From Acheta domesticus (lineage: Eukaryota > Arthropoda > Insecta > Orthoptera > Gryllidae), in NCBI GenBank assembly GCA_031308135.1, contig JAHLJT010009436.1, positions 135,662,950 to 135,726,949 on the forward strand: a stretch of 64,000 bases of DNA. Direction: 5' to 3'. The position numbers and the translations under genes are program-made. Shown here in pieces: positions 1 through 14,160 of the stretch. The notes below the pieces were generated by a model, which saw only the letters and a list, made by a program, of their open reading frames with translations, did no database searches and was not told where the DNA came from. Each line of letters begins with the position of its first letter. Position 1 is the stretch's first letter.

Positions 1-1840
1 TTCTCTTTGGGATTTTGAAATCTCACATATTTCAAGTCTCCTTTACTGGAAAATAAGAGTGCGCATCGTCTGTACGAAGCGATGGTGCGTTGGATCGGTC
101 CAACTGACTGTCCTTCCACAGCGAGTGACACTTCATGTCAGTATGCCTCTGTGGCAGAGTGATTCTTGCTCAGGTCACGTGCAACTATCATACAAGCGTA
201 CAGTATTGTATCTGTCACGGCGACTCATTTGATGGGAGGCAATAAATTACCTCAATACTGCACTGGTAGTTTCTTTGCGTCTCCGTGATCGCATTGCGTA
301 TGCTACGATACTTCACTTCGTTCCTCATGTTCTCTTGGTTGTTGGAGATATTTTGTGAGTATTATGGTAGTTAATGATAGCTCATGGATTCCGCTAGCTG
401 CGGTATTCGCGTTATGAGGTGGGAAAAAAGTCAAAGGGGGATGTAAGTCAATTTTCAGGAAAATAATTAGAACCCGTGGAAGAATATTTTGACAACAAAA
501 GCGAATTGTTTATTGCTTTCAAAATATGCTAGATTGTCTACCTTAACATTAATTATGTGTATGATAGTCAGGGTTTAGTGTTGACACGATTATTCGATGT
601 TCAAATTGATTTAGAACAAAATATTTTTGTGGAGAATTCTCAATAATTCTAATTTCTTTAGATAAACGTCAACTACAATTCAGTACTAATGATAGTGGTA
701 AATGATTTTATGCATGGTTGTGTGTAAAATTCTTTGGTACTGGTAACGCTGAAGTAAATAAAAATAATTATATATTTCAGTGTTTTATATTTCCTGAAAA
801 TTAAACATATTTCTGGCGGTTCGTAAAGTTTTTATGGATCGTATAAGGAATGCATAAAGTTTCGTAGGAAGGAGAGTGAATTTTGTTTAAAACAGAATAA
901 TTGATTAAATACAGAAATACTCAAAGTTAAAGAAATATTTTCTCTCTCTGTTGGACTCGAAACGGATGTCTGCACCACCACTAACGAATTTAAAGTCTTC
1001 CTCTGGCAGAACTAATTGCTTGCGCAGCCAGACGAAAACTCGGCGAGTTGTTGAGTAACTCTTAGTCGAATAGGAAATAATGTTTCTAACTTCCATGGGT
1101 TTTCTGTCACACGTTTAAATTAATGAATGTACTGGCTCTAGATAAGAAATATTCAATTAAAATTGAAAAAGTATCAGTTTGTTTTTAACTTACCTCTGTA
1201 CCTTATTAATTGCTCGCTTACGTCCAATTCTAACATATTTAACTCTGAAAACGTGAAATGAATTTAAAAGAAGCAGTGTTTATTCGTAAACTTAATAATT
1301 AAAATAATTGGGAGCAAAATTGTATATGTGACTGGGTGTAACAAGACAACTAAAAATAGTTTATGATCTCACCATTAACAGTACAGAACGCGAATTTGCG
1401 CTCTGAATGGCATGAATCGCATCTCTCTCTAGAGAGTTGGATGACTCCTGTTTGGAAAAGTTGTAGTTTGTTCCTGCAAGGGACATAATACATGCGAAGT
1501 ATTTAGGTAGTTCATTTATGATTTCTAGCTTTGAAATGTTCAAATCAAGAAAATTGAAAAACACATCTTTCCAGAGAGCATTATCAGGATTCATTGAAGC
1601 TGTGTTATGTAACTGAAGTTGGTCTTCGTTTCATTCGTCAGTCATCAGTTCGCCGGGTTTGAAGATCTGAATATTTTCCTTTGGATTCTTTTTTCCATAT
1701 AGCATGAAATTTCGAAGGGATGGCACAATGACAGTAATTTCAAAGCCAGAAACTTAACTTAGCTTGGTAAGTGTTGGGTTTATCCATTAAGGCGGATATT
1801 TGAGATATAATGAGAAAAATGAGAATGAAAATGGAAAAGA
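1..1840. other. AT-rich noncoding DNA
   Basis: No supported gene. The open frames are short, lack family motifs and are what AT-rich DNA gives by chance. The first 320 bases are somewhat less AT-rich, but I recognise nothing in them. Confidence 0.6.
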
Positions 1841-1844
1841 TCGT

Positions 1845-2045
1845 GGGAAGACCCGTGGGGTAGCAGTTAGGCTACTCGCCTTCCTTCGCTAGAAACCAGG
1901 GTTGGATCCCGGACCGAGCCAAGAGAAATTTGTGGACAAAGGCGGTTCGCAGCAGGTTTCCTCAGGGTTGTCCGGTTTCCCCTGCCTCTCATTCCATCTT
2001 CTCCTGCGCTGGAGAAAATTGCCCTTTGTCAGCCAGGTGAGCAGA
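1845..2045 (+). mobile_element. tRNA-derived SINE (family 2)
   Basis: The head looks like a tRNA-type internal polymerase III promoter. A box-A-like stretch (GGGGTAGCAGTTAGGCTAC) is followed about 30 bases later by a box-B-like GGGTTGGATCCCGG. The body then runs through pyrimidine-rich text with GTTTCCTCAGGG and CCGGTTTCCCCTGCC. The 3' end is unclear because it merges with a CpG-rich block. It differs from the seven-copy SINE family elsewhere in the window. It could be a tRNA pseudogene, but the conserved-looking body argues for a SINE. Confidence 0.55.
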
Positions 2046-2049
2046 TCGC

Positions 2050-2475
2050 AAAAAGCAGTTCGCGGAGCCCCCACGTGAGCCTTCGCTGGGCCGCCCACTC
2101 GCTCTGGAGGCGTGCAGGTCGTGCCGACGCGCTTCGGAATCGCATCCCACGCAGCGTGCGCGGGCTGCATCCCTGCGGCGGTGCACGACCACTCGACACA
2201 TTGTGCCTCGACGCCCAAGCGGTGAACTGTGTGCTCATGGAGATTCCGAACGTACATATGTGAGAGAGTATTCGTTCTGGGCTCGTCAATTATACCTCTA
2301 CCAGACTCGAAAAGAACCTTCCACTGCGCATGCCCGAACTTGGCTTCCCCCTCCAAAGCTACAACCATTTCTCCACCAGCGCGCTTTGTTTCTCACAGTT
2401 TCTCTCTCTTTCTCTCGTCGGTCGGTCGGTCGCGCGGTAATTCAACCCGCGAGTTCGGCGATAGTAAACTGATGA
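2050..2475. promoter_or_regulatory. CpG-rich block, possible promoter
   Basis: This block is rich in C, G and CpG compared with the AT-rich flanks. It contains an NRF1-like half site (CTGCGCATGCCC), a pyrimidine tract (CTCTCTCTTTCTCTCG) and a GGTCGGTCGGTCG run. Overlapping frames on both strands encode nothing recognisable. A CpG-rich promoter or first noncoding exon is possible. Direction is unknown, and part of it may belong to the preceding SINE. Confidence 0.3.
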
Positions 2476-2935
2476 GTGAGAAGGATTAGATGGAAGGCAG
2501 CTTATGTGTTTCTACAGTAGGGGTTGTCCAAACGATCAACAGAAAAAAAGCCGTGTCTTGAAGAAGGGTTTCAGTAATAGGATAATGGGATGGACCAACA
2601 TATTGATGAATTAGTCATTTCTTTGGACACTCCTGGCAGTATGAGGTCCTCTTCCGACTATGAGGGTAGTGTTGACGTGTGACGGATACTGTGATCGCTT
2701 TGTCTCGCAGTCACCTCTTCTTGCCGCCCCCACACTTATTGTCGAGAGGGGAAATCTCAGCCGTCGCAGAGTGGGGGGAGCCTCCCAACCTTCACCAAAA
2801 GTACGTCCGCCATGATGGTTTTTTTTTGCGAGCGGTAAAGCTGTAGTAAGTGTGGTGTATGTAACATCACAGAGGTGGGGGTGTTCCTGCCCCGTTAGAA
2901 TGTGATATCCGGCGTCGACCTACCCGTCGTTATTA
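2476..2935. other. noncoding DNA
   Basis: No supported gene. It holds a poly-T run near 2820 and short related CCCCCACACTTATT and AGTAAGTGTGG stretches, which are too short to call an element. Confidence 0.5.
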
Positions 2936-2938
2936 ACT

Positions 2939-3094
2939 TGGCTGTCCGGGAGATGCCGCGTCCTAAGCACAGGTGCCAACATTTCGGGTGCCATTCTGAG
3001 ACCTTCGACAGGGCGAAATGCTCACAGAAGGTCGCAGAATGGCGTCCCAAACGTTGGCACCGGTGCATAGAACGCGGCGTCTCCCGGACAGCCA
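2939..3094. repeat. old foldback element (palindrome), copy 1
   Basis: The sequence starts TGGCTGTCCGGGAGATGCCG and ends with its near complement, CGGCGTCTCCCGGACAGCCA. The two arms of about 68 bases pair with roughly ten or more mismatches around a loop at about 3007-3026. The outermost bases match the better preserved foldback at 29311-29474. Both copies are followed 15-18 bases later by the same CCGGTCGCRGAAGCCT text, so the real element probably extends to the right. No protein is encoded; frames on the two strands are mirror images. Confidence 0.75.
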
Positions 3095-3124
3095 TGTAGC
3101 TATTGAATCCGGTCGCGGAAGCCT

Positions 3125-3505
3125 AAGCTCTAACCTACCCGTCCACTTGCGAGTTTACCCCCTCCAGGTATCTTTTCCTATAGGTTTCCAGCCGGGACCA
3201 GCTCTGAGCTCTGACCGGTGTGGTAATCTAGGACTTGTACGTGTGTGTGTGTGTGTGTGTTTGAGGAAGGAAAGACCACGCGCGACCCGTGGCTCTTTTT
3301 TAAAGGTACTGCTTCGGCATTCACCTGGTATAGATAAGAGAAACCTCGTAAAACTACCGATCAGAACAGCCAGCTACAAGTATTCTCCGTACGTAGTTGA
3401 ATTCGACCCATCTTCATAGATATAGTGAAAGTCCGCCACCAACGCGACTCGAACCTTAGAAACTTTTGATCAACGATGCTGCAGAGGAACAGAGCTATCG
3501 CAACC
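3125..3505 (-). mobile_element. SINE family 1, copy a
   Basis: This is a reverse-oriented copy of the seven-copy SINE family. Read on the minus strand it shows a box-B-like AAGGTTCGAGTCGCG (around 3447), then the family blocks around 3420-3310 (GTCGAATTC, CGATCGGTAGTTTT-like, CACCAGGTGAATG-like) and 3300-3270 (GGGTCGCGCG). A GT tract at 3238-3261 sits where other copies carry the CA/GT tract. It is diverged, and its 3' part near 3125-3240 is only loosely aligned. Confidence 0.65.
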
Positions 3506-4900
3506 GATGACAAACATATGTACCATATCCAGAGAGCTTTAAAAATCTTATCACTTACACTCATCTTGTTTAAATATTATTGATGTTAAAATTAGAAGAC
3601 ATTTTTACTTTCTTTAAGTCAGTTTGTCTTTATCTCTTCAAAAAATAAATGTAATCTTTCAAATCCATTTCTGATAGAACAAGTAATACTCAGCATCATT
3701 GATATTTTTCATGAGCTATATCGATATGAAACCATCGGAACCGATTATCTCAAATTAATTATTGGAGTTTCTAGATGAGCAGCAAATGTCGGCGTGATAA
3801 GAGGATTCGGTGGTCTAGGAATTTGGAAAAAAATTAAAACGAAATCTATTAATGTATGGATTAGAGTAGAAAGGGAACATGCGGTCTTGGCTTATAAATA
3901 CAGTGCCTTAGAGAGAAATTATAGGAAAACGATCTACCCTTCTGGTCTTACAAAGTGAATTAGAAGGCGTACGTCTGGGAAACATCCCTGCGGAGACAGT
4001 TGCGGGTAGGGGAACGAACGAGATAAAACGATTAAATTCTAGCAGACTTTCGGATATAAAAGTGCAAAAGATCCAAACAGAAACATCTGAAAAACGCTCG
4101 CTAGGGGTTTAAATTACTTGACCGGAATAGGGTTGTGAAAGTTATGATCACGAACTTAGAAAGAATGAAAGATGGGCTGGGGTTTACGTGTGGTGTAGGG
4201 TCGGGGTTGCAACGTAGGTTGAAATAAATAAATGGCAATACTAATATCTGATGTGCTTCATGGAGATGGAGAAGATTGGATTCAATCCTCTTGAACTTCT
4301 GTGCTACCGAAACATAGAAAGGAAAATGGATAAATAAGTAAATGAGTAAAAAATAAATTATTAGAAAATAAGTAAATAAATAAGTATATCTATATATTAG
4401 CACATTACAGAGTAAATGGGAAGGGATCTACGAGAGGTAAGAGCAGAGGCGAGATTGCGGACGATTTTCCGTGGCAACATTTCCTAACAGGAACTGATGC
4501 TGCCAAAGACGGGGAGGAAAATACTTCGTGTTTACTCCTGGAAATAAATAGTTTAGAAAGTGTTTGGTAAATAGTATTTACTCGACTTCTGACAGCAGGT
4601 TTTTTCCCCTTCAAGACTTTTTTCCTCAGCCACATCCTATGGTCTCTTTTCCGCAGCTTTGATGCAATGGAGAGATCATCTGGGAGAAACACCAAACTTC
4701 GAAAGGTTAGAATACCATACGATTCAGGTTTTGTAACGACTTAAAGAACTTTAAACTAGCAACATAGAAGTAGGTAACGTTATTTATATGTGCAATAGTG
4801 ACATACTAAATAAATTTTAAAAAAACAGTCTACATACATTGCACTTCCTAAAAGATAACGTTCAGTCTTTGCAGTTTAGATAATGCTTGTGATTTCATGC
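3506..4900. other. AT-rich noncoding DNA
   Basis: No supported gene. A 96-codon minus frame (4405-4695) has a basic stretch but no family pattern. A TAAATAAG-like AT repeat lies near 4320-4390. Confidence 0.55.
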
Positions 4901-4904
4901 ATTC

Positions 4905-5290
4905 ATCCTATTTTTGACCTCTAGAATATTGCTTCACATCTTGCCCCAGTCAATGAAAGATCGCCAGTTTTCTAGCTCGCTGTTCTCGCTAAGATCGAAT
5001 TTCACTCGGCCGTTGCGCCGTCTCGCATGGGCTCTCACCCACCAGCTCGTCGTCGGCTGCACGCAGTGCAAGCAGCTTCTCTTGGCCAGCGGTCACTCGT
5101 CGGCCTTGGAGAGCCCATTGTACTCCGGAGGCGCCGCAGGATCGCTAGAGGAATTCATCAGCGCGGTGTTTGATGTGCCGACCCGGGGAATGACCCCGAA
5201 AGCGAACCGAATCTGAGAGCTGCGTGGGTGCTGCGTAGGACAAGTTCAAGGCGTGCTTCGACTGCCGTGAGATGACAGGGGACATTGAGG
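4905..5290 (+). other. GC-richer island with a 100-codon open frame, unrecognised
   Basis: An open frame at 4914-5216 lies in a stretch noticeably richer in GC than its surroundings (about 4950-5290). Its predicted product has no signal peptide, no membrane segment and no motif I recognise. The composition change suggests an old exon, a gene fragment or a repeat body rather than random sequence. No clear splice sites or initiation context were found, so it is not called as a gene. Confidence 0.25.
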
Positions 5291-5865
5291 TAAAGGTGGT
5301 GAAGAGGGGTGACGCTCCCTATAGGTCGTTCTTGCCCTAAGTAAAGTATTCTCAGCGCTTTGGGAAAATTATTTTTTACTTCACTTCCTTTTAAAACACG
5401 TCATTGTCCCATCTTTCTGCTTTGGGAACTCTCAAATCTACTGATGATATTTTATTTCTTGACCTTACTGACCATTTCTTCAATAAGTTGATTTTGCATT
5501 GTAATACGATTTTCATTGGAACAAAATATATAGCATCGCAAGTTTTGTTGTTTTTTTAATTGTTTAGTTGAGTTCGCTCCATTTTAATTTTTTTTCTTTG
5601 AAGGTAGATTTTTATTTTTGTTTGAATCTTTTACCAGGAACCTATAGCATTTATTTTCATTTTTTTCTTTCCAGCATTAAACAATTGATCTTAGGCATTA
5701 AGAATTAACCAATTTCTAATTTCTCTCACCAGTAAATCAGAAAACAAGAATCTCTAACACAGTATAGGAAACGTTGGAAGATTATTCTGTCAAACAGAAT
5801 TTAGTACGTTTGACATTTGATATCTGACATATGGTATTTAGTACCGGTAGCAAAAACGCAACGAA
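5291..5865. other. AT-rich noncoding DNA
   Basis: T-rich tracts dominate (about 5540-5680). No gene or element recognised. Confidence 0.5.
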
Positions 5866-5869
5866 TAAA

Positions 5870-6190
5870 AACGTCTCCGACATCACCATCATTAGTCTTC
5901 ATTTGCATAACGCGTGGCCGCCTTCTGGTGCCAGCGGTCTCCGACAAATGCGAGTCCGTTGCTCCCTTCCCGCGCTTCTCTCGCCCGACGTAATTACACG
6001 TTACCTGGCGGGATGAACGAAGAGACGCCCCGCATTCTGATTACGTGACTCACGGCTGCGAAAGGCTCCAACTCCAGCTCCGGCTCCGCGCCCGCGAGCT
6101 GCGGCGAGGCCTGCGCGTGGAAAAGCCTCTTCATTGGGGCCTCTGACGTCAAGGAAGCGGCACTGACGTAGCGGAAACTAGGAATCTCGA
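5870..6190. promoter_or_regulatory. GC-rich promoter-like block with a consensus CRE
   Basis: The flanks are strongly AT-rich, but this block is GC-rich. It contains a perfect palindromic CRE, TGACGTCA, at 6144-6151, a second half site (TGACG) at about 6163, and an ATTGG (inverted CCAAT) at about 6132. The cluster resembles a CREB/ATF-responsive promoter. No transcript start, direction or downstream coding exon can be shown. Confidence 0.35.
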
Positions 6191-9546
<3,356 letters not shown>

Positions 9547-9990
9547 CTTTGAATAATTTGTAGAAATGATATGATGAAAATTCAACAGACACATAGCTAC
9601 TCCTAACCGGTACCCTGAGGACACTATGTGATGCGGGTCAACGGCGGGTCCCAGAATAAATTGCAATACATTTGAAGGAAAATCTTACATGTTTAAAAAC
9701 TAAATTTTATGACTAAATTTTATTTTATTAATTTAAAAACTACAATTTTGTGTTAAAATATTTTTTAAAATTTTTGAGGTGCATATTTTGGCAAGGTCAT
9801 AATTATTTTGAACCTTTTTATTTCTAGCACTACTTTATGCGAGGACACAGTAACGTTCATTTTTGAGGAACCATGATGCACATCGAGAAAATAATTTTCC
9901 TTAGGTCGTGAACAATAAGAATTCACAATTTCGTGTGAACATTTTATAGTAGCACACCGGGCACAAGTTAAAATAATATTTCCCTCTACC

Positions 9991-10463
9991 AGAATTGAGA
10001 CATTTGTCAAAACGTGGTATCAATATTGGTATTTCTGTCTCAGAGAAAACTACCACCTGGAATAGGTTCCGGTGTTTGACAGCCATTTGCTACTCTACGT
10101 CTCTGTGATTTGCGTAATGCTGACCGGACAAGAATTTCTTGATTGATAAGAGATGGAAATCGCTGGGGAGCGAGGTCTAGACTATGTAGTGAATACACAC
10201 ACACACTTCCCAATGGAACTGCTGCAGAGAATCTGCTGTAAGACGAGCTGCACGCGGCCGAGCGTTATCGTGCAGGAAGACATCGAAAATTAGCATCTCG
10301 CTTCGCTCGCCTCTCAAGAAATTTCTGTCCGGTCACTAATACGCATATCACATTGACACAGAATTGCAGGTGATTGTCAAACCCTGAAACCTATTCCAGG
10401 CTGGAAACTTCTACGACACTGGGGAACGAATGTTGATCCACTATTGACAAATTTCTCAATTCT
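9991..10463. mobile_element. old mariner-related element with long inverted repeats
   Basis: The left arm, about 9991-10143, and the right arm, about 10313-10463, are imperfect inverted repeats. Diagnostic pairs are AGAATTGAGACATTTGTCAA with TTGACAAATTTCTCAATTCT, TGGAATAGGTT with AACCTATTCCA, and GACCGGACAAGAATTTCTT with AAGAAATTTCTGTCCGGTC. Between and slightly into the arms lies a transposase relic on the minus strand. True termini and target duplication are not clear, because the outer sequence is too diverged. The structure fits a deletion derivative of a long-inverted-repeat Tc1/mariner element. Confidence 0.6.
10145..10335 (-). pseudogene. mariner-type transposase fragment, broken
   Basis: Read on the minus strand, 10255-10272 encodes HDNARP, the second catalytic aspartate block of the mariner DD34D transposase family. 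It is followed by the family-typical pattern of an A..T...L..F.WE segment. The next block, encoded at about 10163-10190, reads YSLHSLDLAPQR and corresponds to the conserved PPYSPDLAPSD stretch. The third catalytic Asp position is replaced by Arg. The two blocks are in different frames: an AC/GT run at about 10194-10206 shifts the frame between them. Only about 60 codons remain of a protein normally near 340 residues. It is dead coding sequence, clearly identifiable by family motifs. Confidence 0.8.
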
Positions 10464-10872
10464 AGTGATTATATGAAAAAAGTGTAACATACGTAGCGTC
10501 TACTCTGTGTTTCTACTAATACGTGCGTCTACTACTACGTTTAGTAGTAAAGTGTAAAGTGTTTCCCTGAAGTTGTGTTTTCTTTTATAGACGACCTACC
10601 AAAACTTACTTTCAGGATCCACCTGGTTATTCAAAATTCACGATTTAGGTTTTGCAACCGTTCTCTATATCGGCAGATACTACGAGTAAAATAAGATATT
10701 AATGTGTCCATGGACAGAGTGGCTTCTAAAAGAACGCCAGATATTCCACCGAGGCGTTTACGCGTGACTAGGGTTTCGAATTACTTGTAAACAACCGTTG
10801 ATCAACGTCGACCGACGAAACGAAGAAGTTTCAGAAATATTAAATCAATAAAAATCCTAAATTATGAAACAG
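10464..10872. other. noncoding DNA
   Basis: No gene recognised. A short imperfect palindrome (CTACTACTACGTTTAGTAGTA) lies near 10530. Confidence 0.45.
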
Positions 10873-10875
10873 TAA

Positions 10876-11043
10876 GGGGTCATCCCTAAATTACGTAACG
10901 CTAAAGGGGGAGGAAGAGGGTCTGAGACAGCGTTACGCTCCATTACATAGAGATAGGGAAGTGCGTTAGGTCCATTACATAGAGATAGGGAAGGGTTATA
11001 GAAAATACTCGAAATTTGCGTTATGTAATTTATGGACGGCCCC
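10876..11043. mobile_element. Harbinger-like MITE
   Basis: The element is bounded by imperfect terminal inverted repeats of about 26 bases: GGGGTCATCCCTAAATTACG at the left and CATAAATTACATAACGC-type text (reverse strand) at the right. It is flanked on both sides by TAA (10873-10875 and 11044-11046). A 3-bp TWA duplication with G-rich inverted ends is the pattern of PIF/Harbinger transposons. Inside, a 23-base unit (TCCATTACATAGAGATAGGG plus three bases) occurs twice, at 10939-10961 and 10971-10993. There is no coding capacity. Confidence 0.7.
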
Positions 11044-11046
11044 TAA

Positions 11047-12895
11047 CTCCTTTTCTAAACAATATTTCAGGGGAAAACTACGCTGACATGTGTTTGTTAA
11101 GAAGTTCTGGAATACTACGTATAATATTGAGGGATCTCATAGCATTATTTTTATTCCTAGTTTGGATAAATAAGAATAGAGGGAAGAGATTTGAAGAGAT
11201 AATCATAATATCGTGATACTAATTAGCATACCTCGTAATTCTAGAATGGACAGTTTTGCAATGAAGAGAATAAAAATAGCTGAGAAAAAGAATTTAGTTT
11301 CCGTTCTCGTTGAACTTATCAATACAGAGGAACTCAATTATTTAAGACGCTCGATTTGTGATTTACTTTTATTTATTACTCTTCTTTCATAATTATATTT
11401 TACTACGAAGTAAAAAGAAAATAGAAGAGGAAATATGGAGTTACGAGGTTTCCTAATTATCATCACGATACATGTTTAACTTTGATAATTATTGAATGTT
11501 ATTTGCATGCTAAATGGAATAGAATGTGTAAATTGATCTCATTTAAAAAAATATTAATAATTCTGACTCTTATTTACTCTCTAGTATTGCACGAGACGTT
11601 TGTTTATTCCTCACCTTCTTTACTGCTCAGCGTGAAAAAAACTATAAAAGCTTCTACATCAAAATGTCCTTCCTAAAAAGTAATTTACAAACATGTCTGT
11701 TAGATGTATTTGGACACGAGTCGTAAGGAGCGTCAAGAAGGCAGACATTCATATAATGTGTAAATGTTTGGTAACAGTGGAGAACTCTGTACTTACTAGA
11801 GTCTTTATGTTTGTTAGAGACTCCGAAAAACAGTAGTTCTTAGTACAAAGTGTTGAGTATTGGTTTAGATGAGAGTAGGGGAGATGGTACACTTTAAGGG
11901 CGGGCCACAAGCTGCTTAGGACGAGAAGGCGAGTAAACATGTATCCGGCTATTGGATTGCCCTTTGTCTCGAGTTGTCTGTTGGTAGAACTGCATACGAC
12001 ACTAGTAATAATCAATAAATCATATAAAATGAATAAGTGCTACACAAGTGAAATATAAAAAAATCACTGCACTAAGGAATGTGCACTATTGTTCTACCCT
12101 TCACTGACTATGCATTCATTCCACTACAATTTACTCCGCTCTCTCTAATTTCTATTTACTCGGTTTTAATACTTACCACTGGCTTCCATCGATCATGCAT
12201 ATTCGTACAATTTTCTAAAATTGTCATGAATCAACTCTTTCAGTTTAGTTCGATTAAAAGAATTCGTAATTTGAAACATGTCCAGTGCATTATGGAAACT
12301 TGTCCAATCATCTGACTCAGTCACCACGCTCTTTCGAAGGGAGTCAGATTTCAATAGAGCCTCCGGCGGCACACTGTTTATTCTCTGCATTAAAGAATGA
12401 ATCTTGCAATTACAGAGCCCACTTTGATCATAAGACTCTCGTGTATCTTTGTTTGCATGGAACTGTCTCGCCATCCTACAGGTGCTAATTACATTATTAT
12501 TTTAATCAGGCGTATGCTACACTTCTCGCAATGTGAAATCCGAGGAACTATGGATATTTCCGTAAAATTTTGTTTGACCATGTACATTTTGCTATTGAGA
12601 TTTTCAATATATTTTAGTAGTTGAAATATGCATAATATTCATAAATACATAACGTAATGAGTATTGTTATTTCCATTGACACTGTGTGATAAAGCAAAAA
12701 CTAAAATTGTATTCAGAATTGGAGTTGTGTTTTCCAAAATGAATGTTTTTTCCTTCAGATGCAAGTTCTGAAGGGGCTTTAAATTCCTCGTGCTGCCGCA
12801 TAACCTAGGTTTTGCCCACAATCGTCCTTCTAAGTAGTGATAAATATATCTAAAGGAATGTTTTCTACTCGTCCATAAACTTTTGGTCACGCGAG
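11047..12895. other. AT-rich noncoding DNA
   Basis: No supported gene. Several 60-90 codon frames on both strands overlap each other around 12080-12620, show no motif and look like chance. Confidence 0.55.
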
Positions 12896-13404
12896 GTTTT
12901 CTTGCCCGGGTTTGCGGTCTCGTTTTCCTACCTCAACGACCGTCTGCCTGCACCTGCCTCTTCTCTGTCCCTCCTGGGCCTGCCTTCGACTGAGCGAATG
13001 ACCATCGCTATCAGCCTTGTAGAAAACAGACTCCAAAATAGATTTTCGCGCACAGAAGTTCCGGATTCGGTCAATCACAAAAACGAAACCTCACCAAAAC
13101 CACAACCGGACGATCTTCGTTCGTGACACGTTTCCTCTGCGGACTTCGGTCCCGATACCCACGTTTTCCGTGACAGGAACCCCCCCTGGCTAAAACTGCC
13201 TCGTAACCCGAACGTGTACTATCCGCGCACGTATTCTTGAGCCCCATCTCCGCTAGTTGCTAGAGGAGTGGGGAGTTTGGTTATTTTGACAAAAGGAATT
13301 TTATATCAAATTTGTAGTTCGTTTTTCGATGCAAAATAGTTTCTATTACAGAGGAGCGAACATTTTTAGTTATCAGATGGAGTCTACAACGCCCGTTTCT
13401 ATGA
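12896..13404. other. GC-richer sequence upstream of the proline-rich exon
   Basis: 12896-13260 is pyrimidine-rich and moderately GC-rich, then becomes AT-rich up to the exon. It could hold promoter or intron sequence of the gene that owns the next exon. No conserved element was recognised. Confidence 0.35.
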
Positions 13405-14160
13405 TGTATTCTTAATTCAACTAATGTTAGCAAAGAGTGCGGGGGTAGATATTCCGGGGCTCCAGGCAACGTGCAGGCCCTGAGCAGAGCGTTGTTGTGT
13501 GCGCAGCGCGCATCGCGGGATGCGGCGTCCGCGGACGAGCAGCAGCCGCTGCAGTCGGCGGCGCCGGCGCAGGCGCAGCCTCAGCGCAACGGCGTGCGGC
13601 GGCGCGTGGGCGTCGTGGAGCTGGGGCCGCGGGCGGCGCTGGCCGGCGGCGCGCCCACCCCTAGCGGCCCTTCCCCGCCGCACGAGCCCGTGTCCCCCGT
13701 CTCCGTGGGGGCGGAGGAGATGACCTGGGCGGACGCGGGCAGCGGCACGCTGGTCGACGACGCTCCGCCGCCGACGCCGCTGCCGCAGCCGCCGTCCCCG
13801 CCGACGCCGCCGACGCCCGGGGACGTCTCGCGAGCCTCCGCGCCGCCGCCGCCGCCGCCGCCGTCGCAGCCGCCGCGGCGCCCGCTCACCTTACTGTTCG
13901 GCGCGCTACGCGGGACTCCCACCGGCCCTCAGCAGCAGCAGCAGCGGCCGGAGGAGGAGGAGGAGCAGGAGGCGGCGGCGCCCCGTCCGCGGGTGGCCAG
14001 CTTCACCGTGCCGCGCATCCACGTGCACCCGCCGTCGCCCGCGACGCCGCCCGCCACGCCGCACCCGCGCGACGCCCCGCGCCTGCGCCCGCGCCCGCTG
14101 CCCCTGCGCCTCGGCGCCGCCTCCTCGCTGCCCGCCAACATGGACTCGCCGGACCTGCAG
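13405..14160 (+). CDS. proline-rich, low-complexity coding exon of an unidentified gene (partial)
   Basis: This is the best host exon candidate in the window. A plus-strand frame is open from 13405 to 14160. It ends in phase 0 at CAG|GTGAGA (donor at 14161), and beyond the donor the GC-rich composition drops away sharply. The encoded segment is highly biased: runs of Pro with Ser/Thr (about 13762-13872), short poly-Gln and acidic Glu tracts (about 13930-13975), then Pro/Arg-rich text ending SSLPANMDSPDLQ. No folded domain, signal peptide or membrane helix is visible, so a disordered N-terminal or linker region is likely. No ATG opens the frame; the first internal Met is at about 13720. The exon therefore starts either at an unidentified acceptor between 13405 and about 13560, or translation begins inside (for instance at MDSPDLQ, about 14140). 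I do not recognise the gene. The minus-strand frames over it are shadows. Confidence 0.6.

Noticed and set aside
4405..4695. 96-codon minus frame with HRMWLRKK-like basic stretch, suggestive of a transposase N-terminus
   Set aside because: Too short, no further motif in any frame nearby, no terminal repeats.
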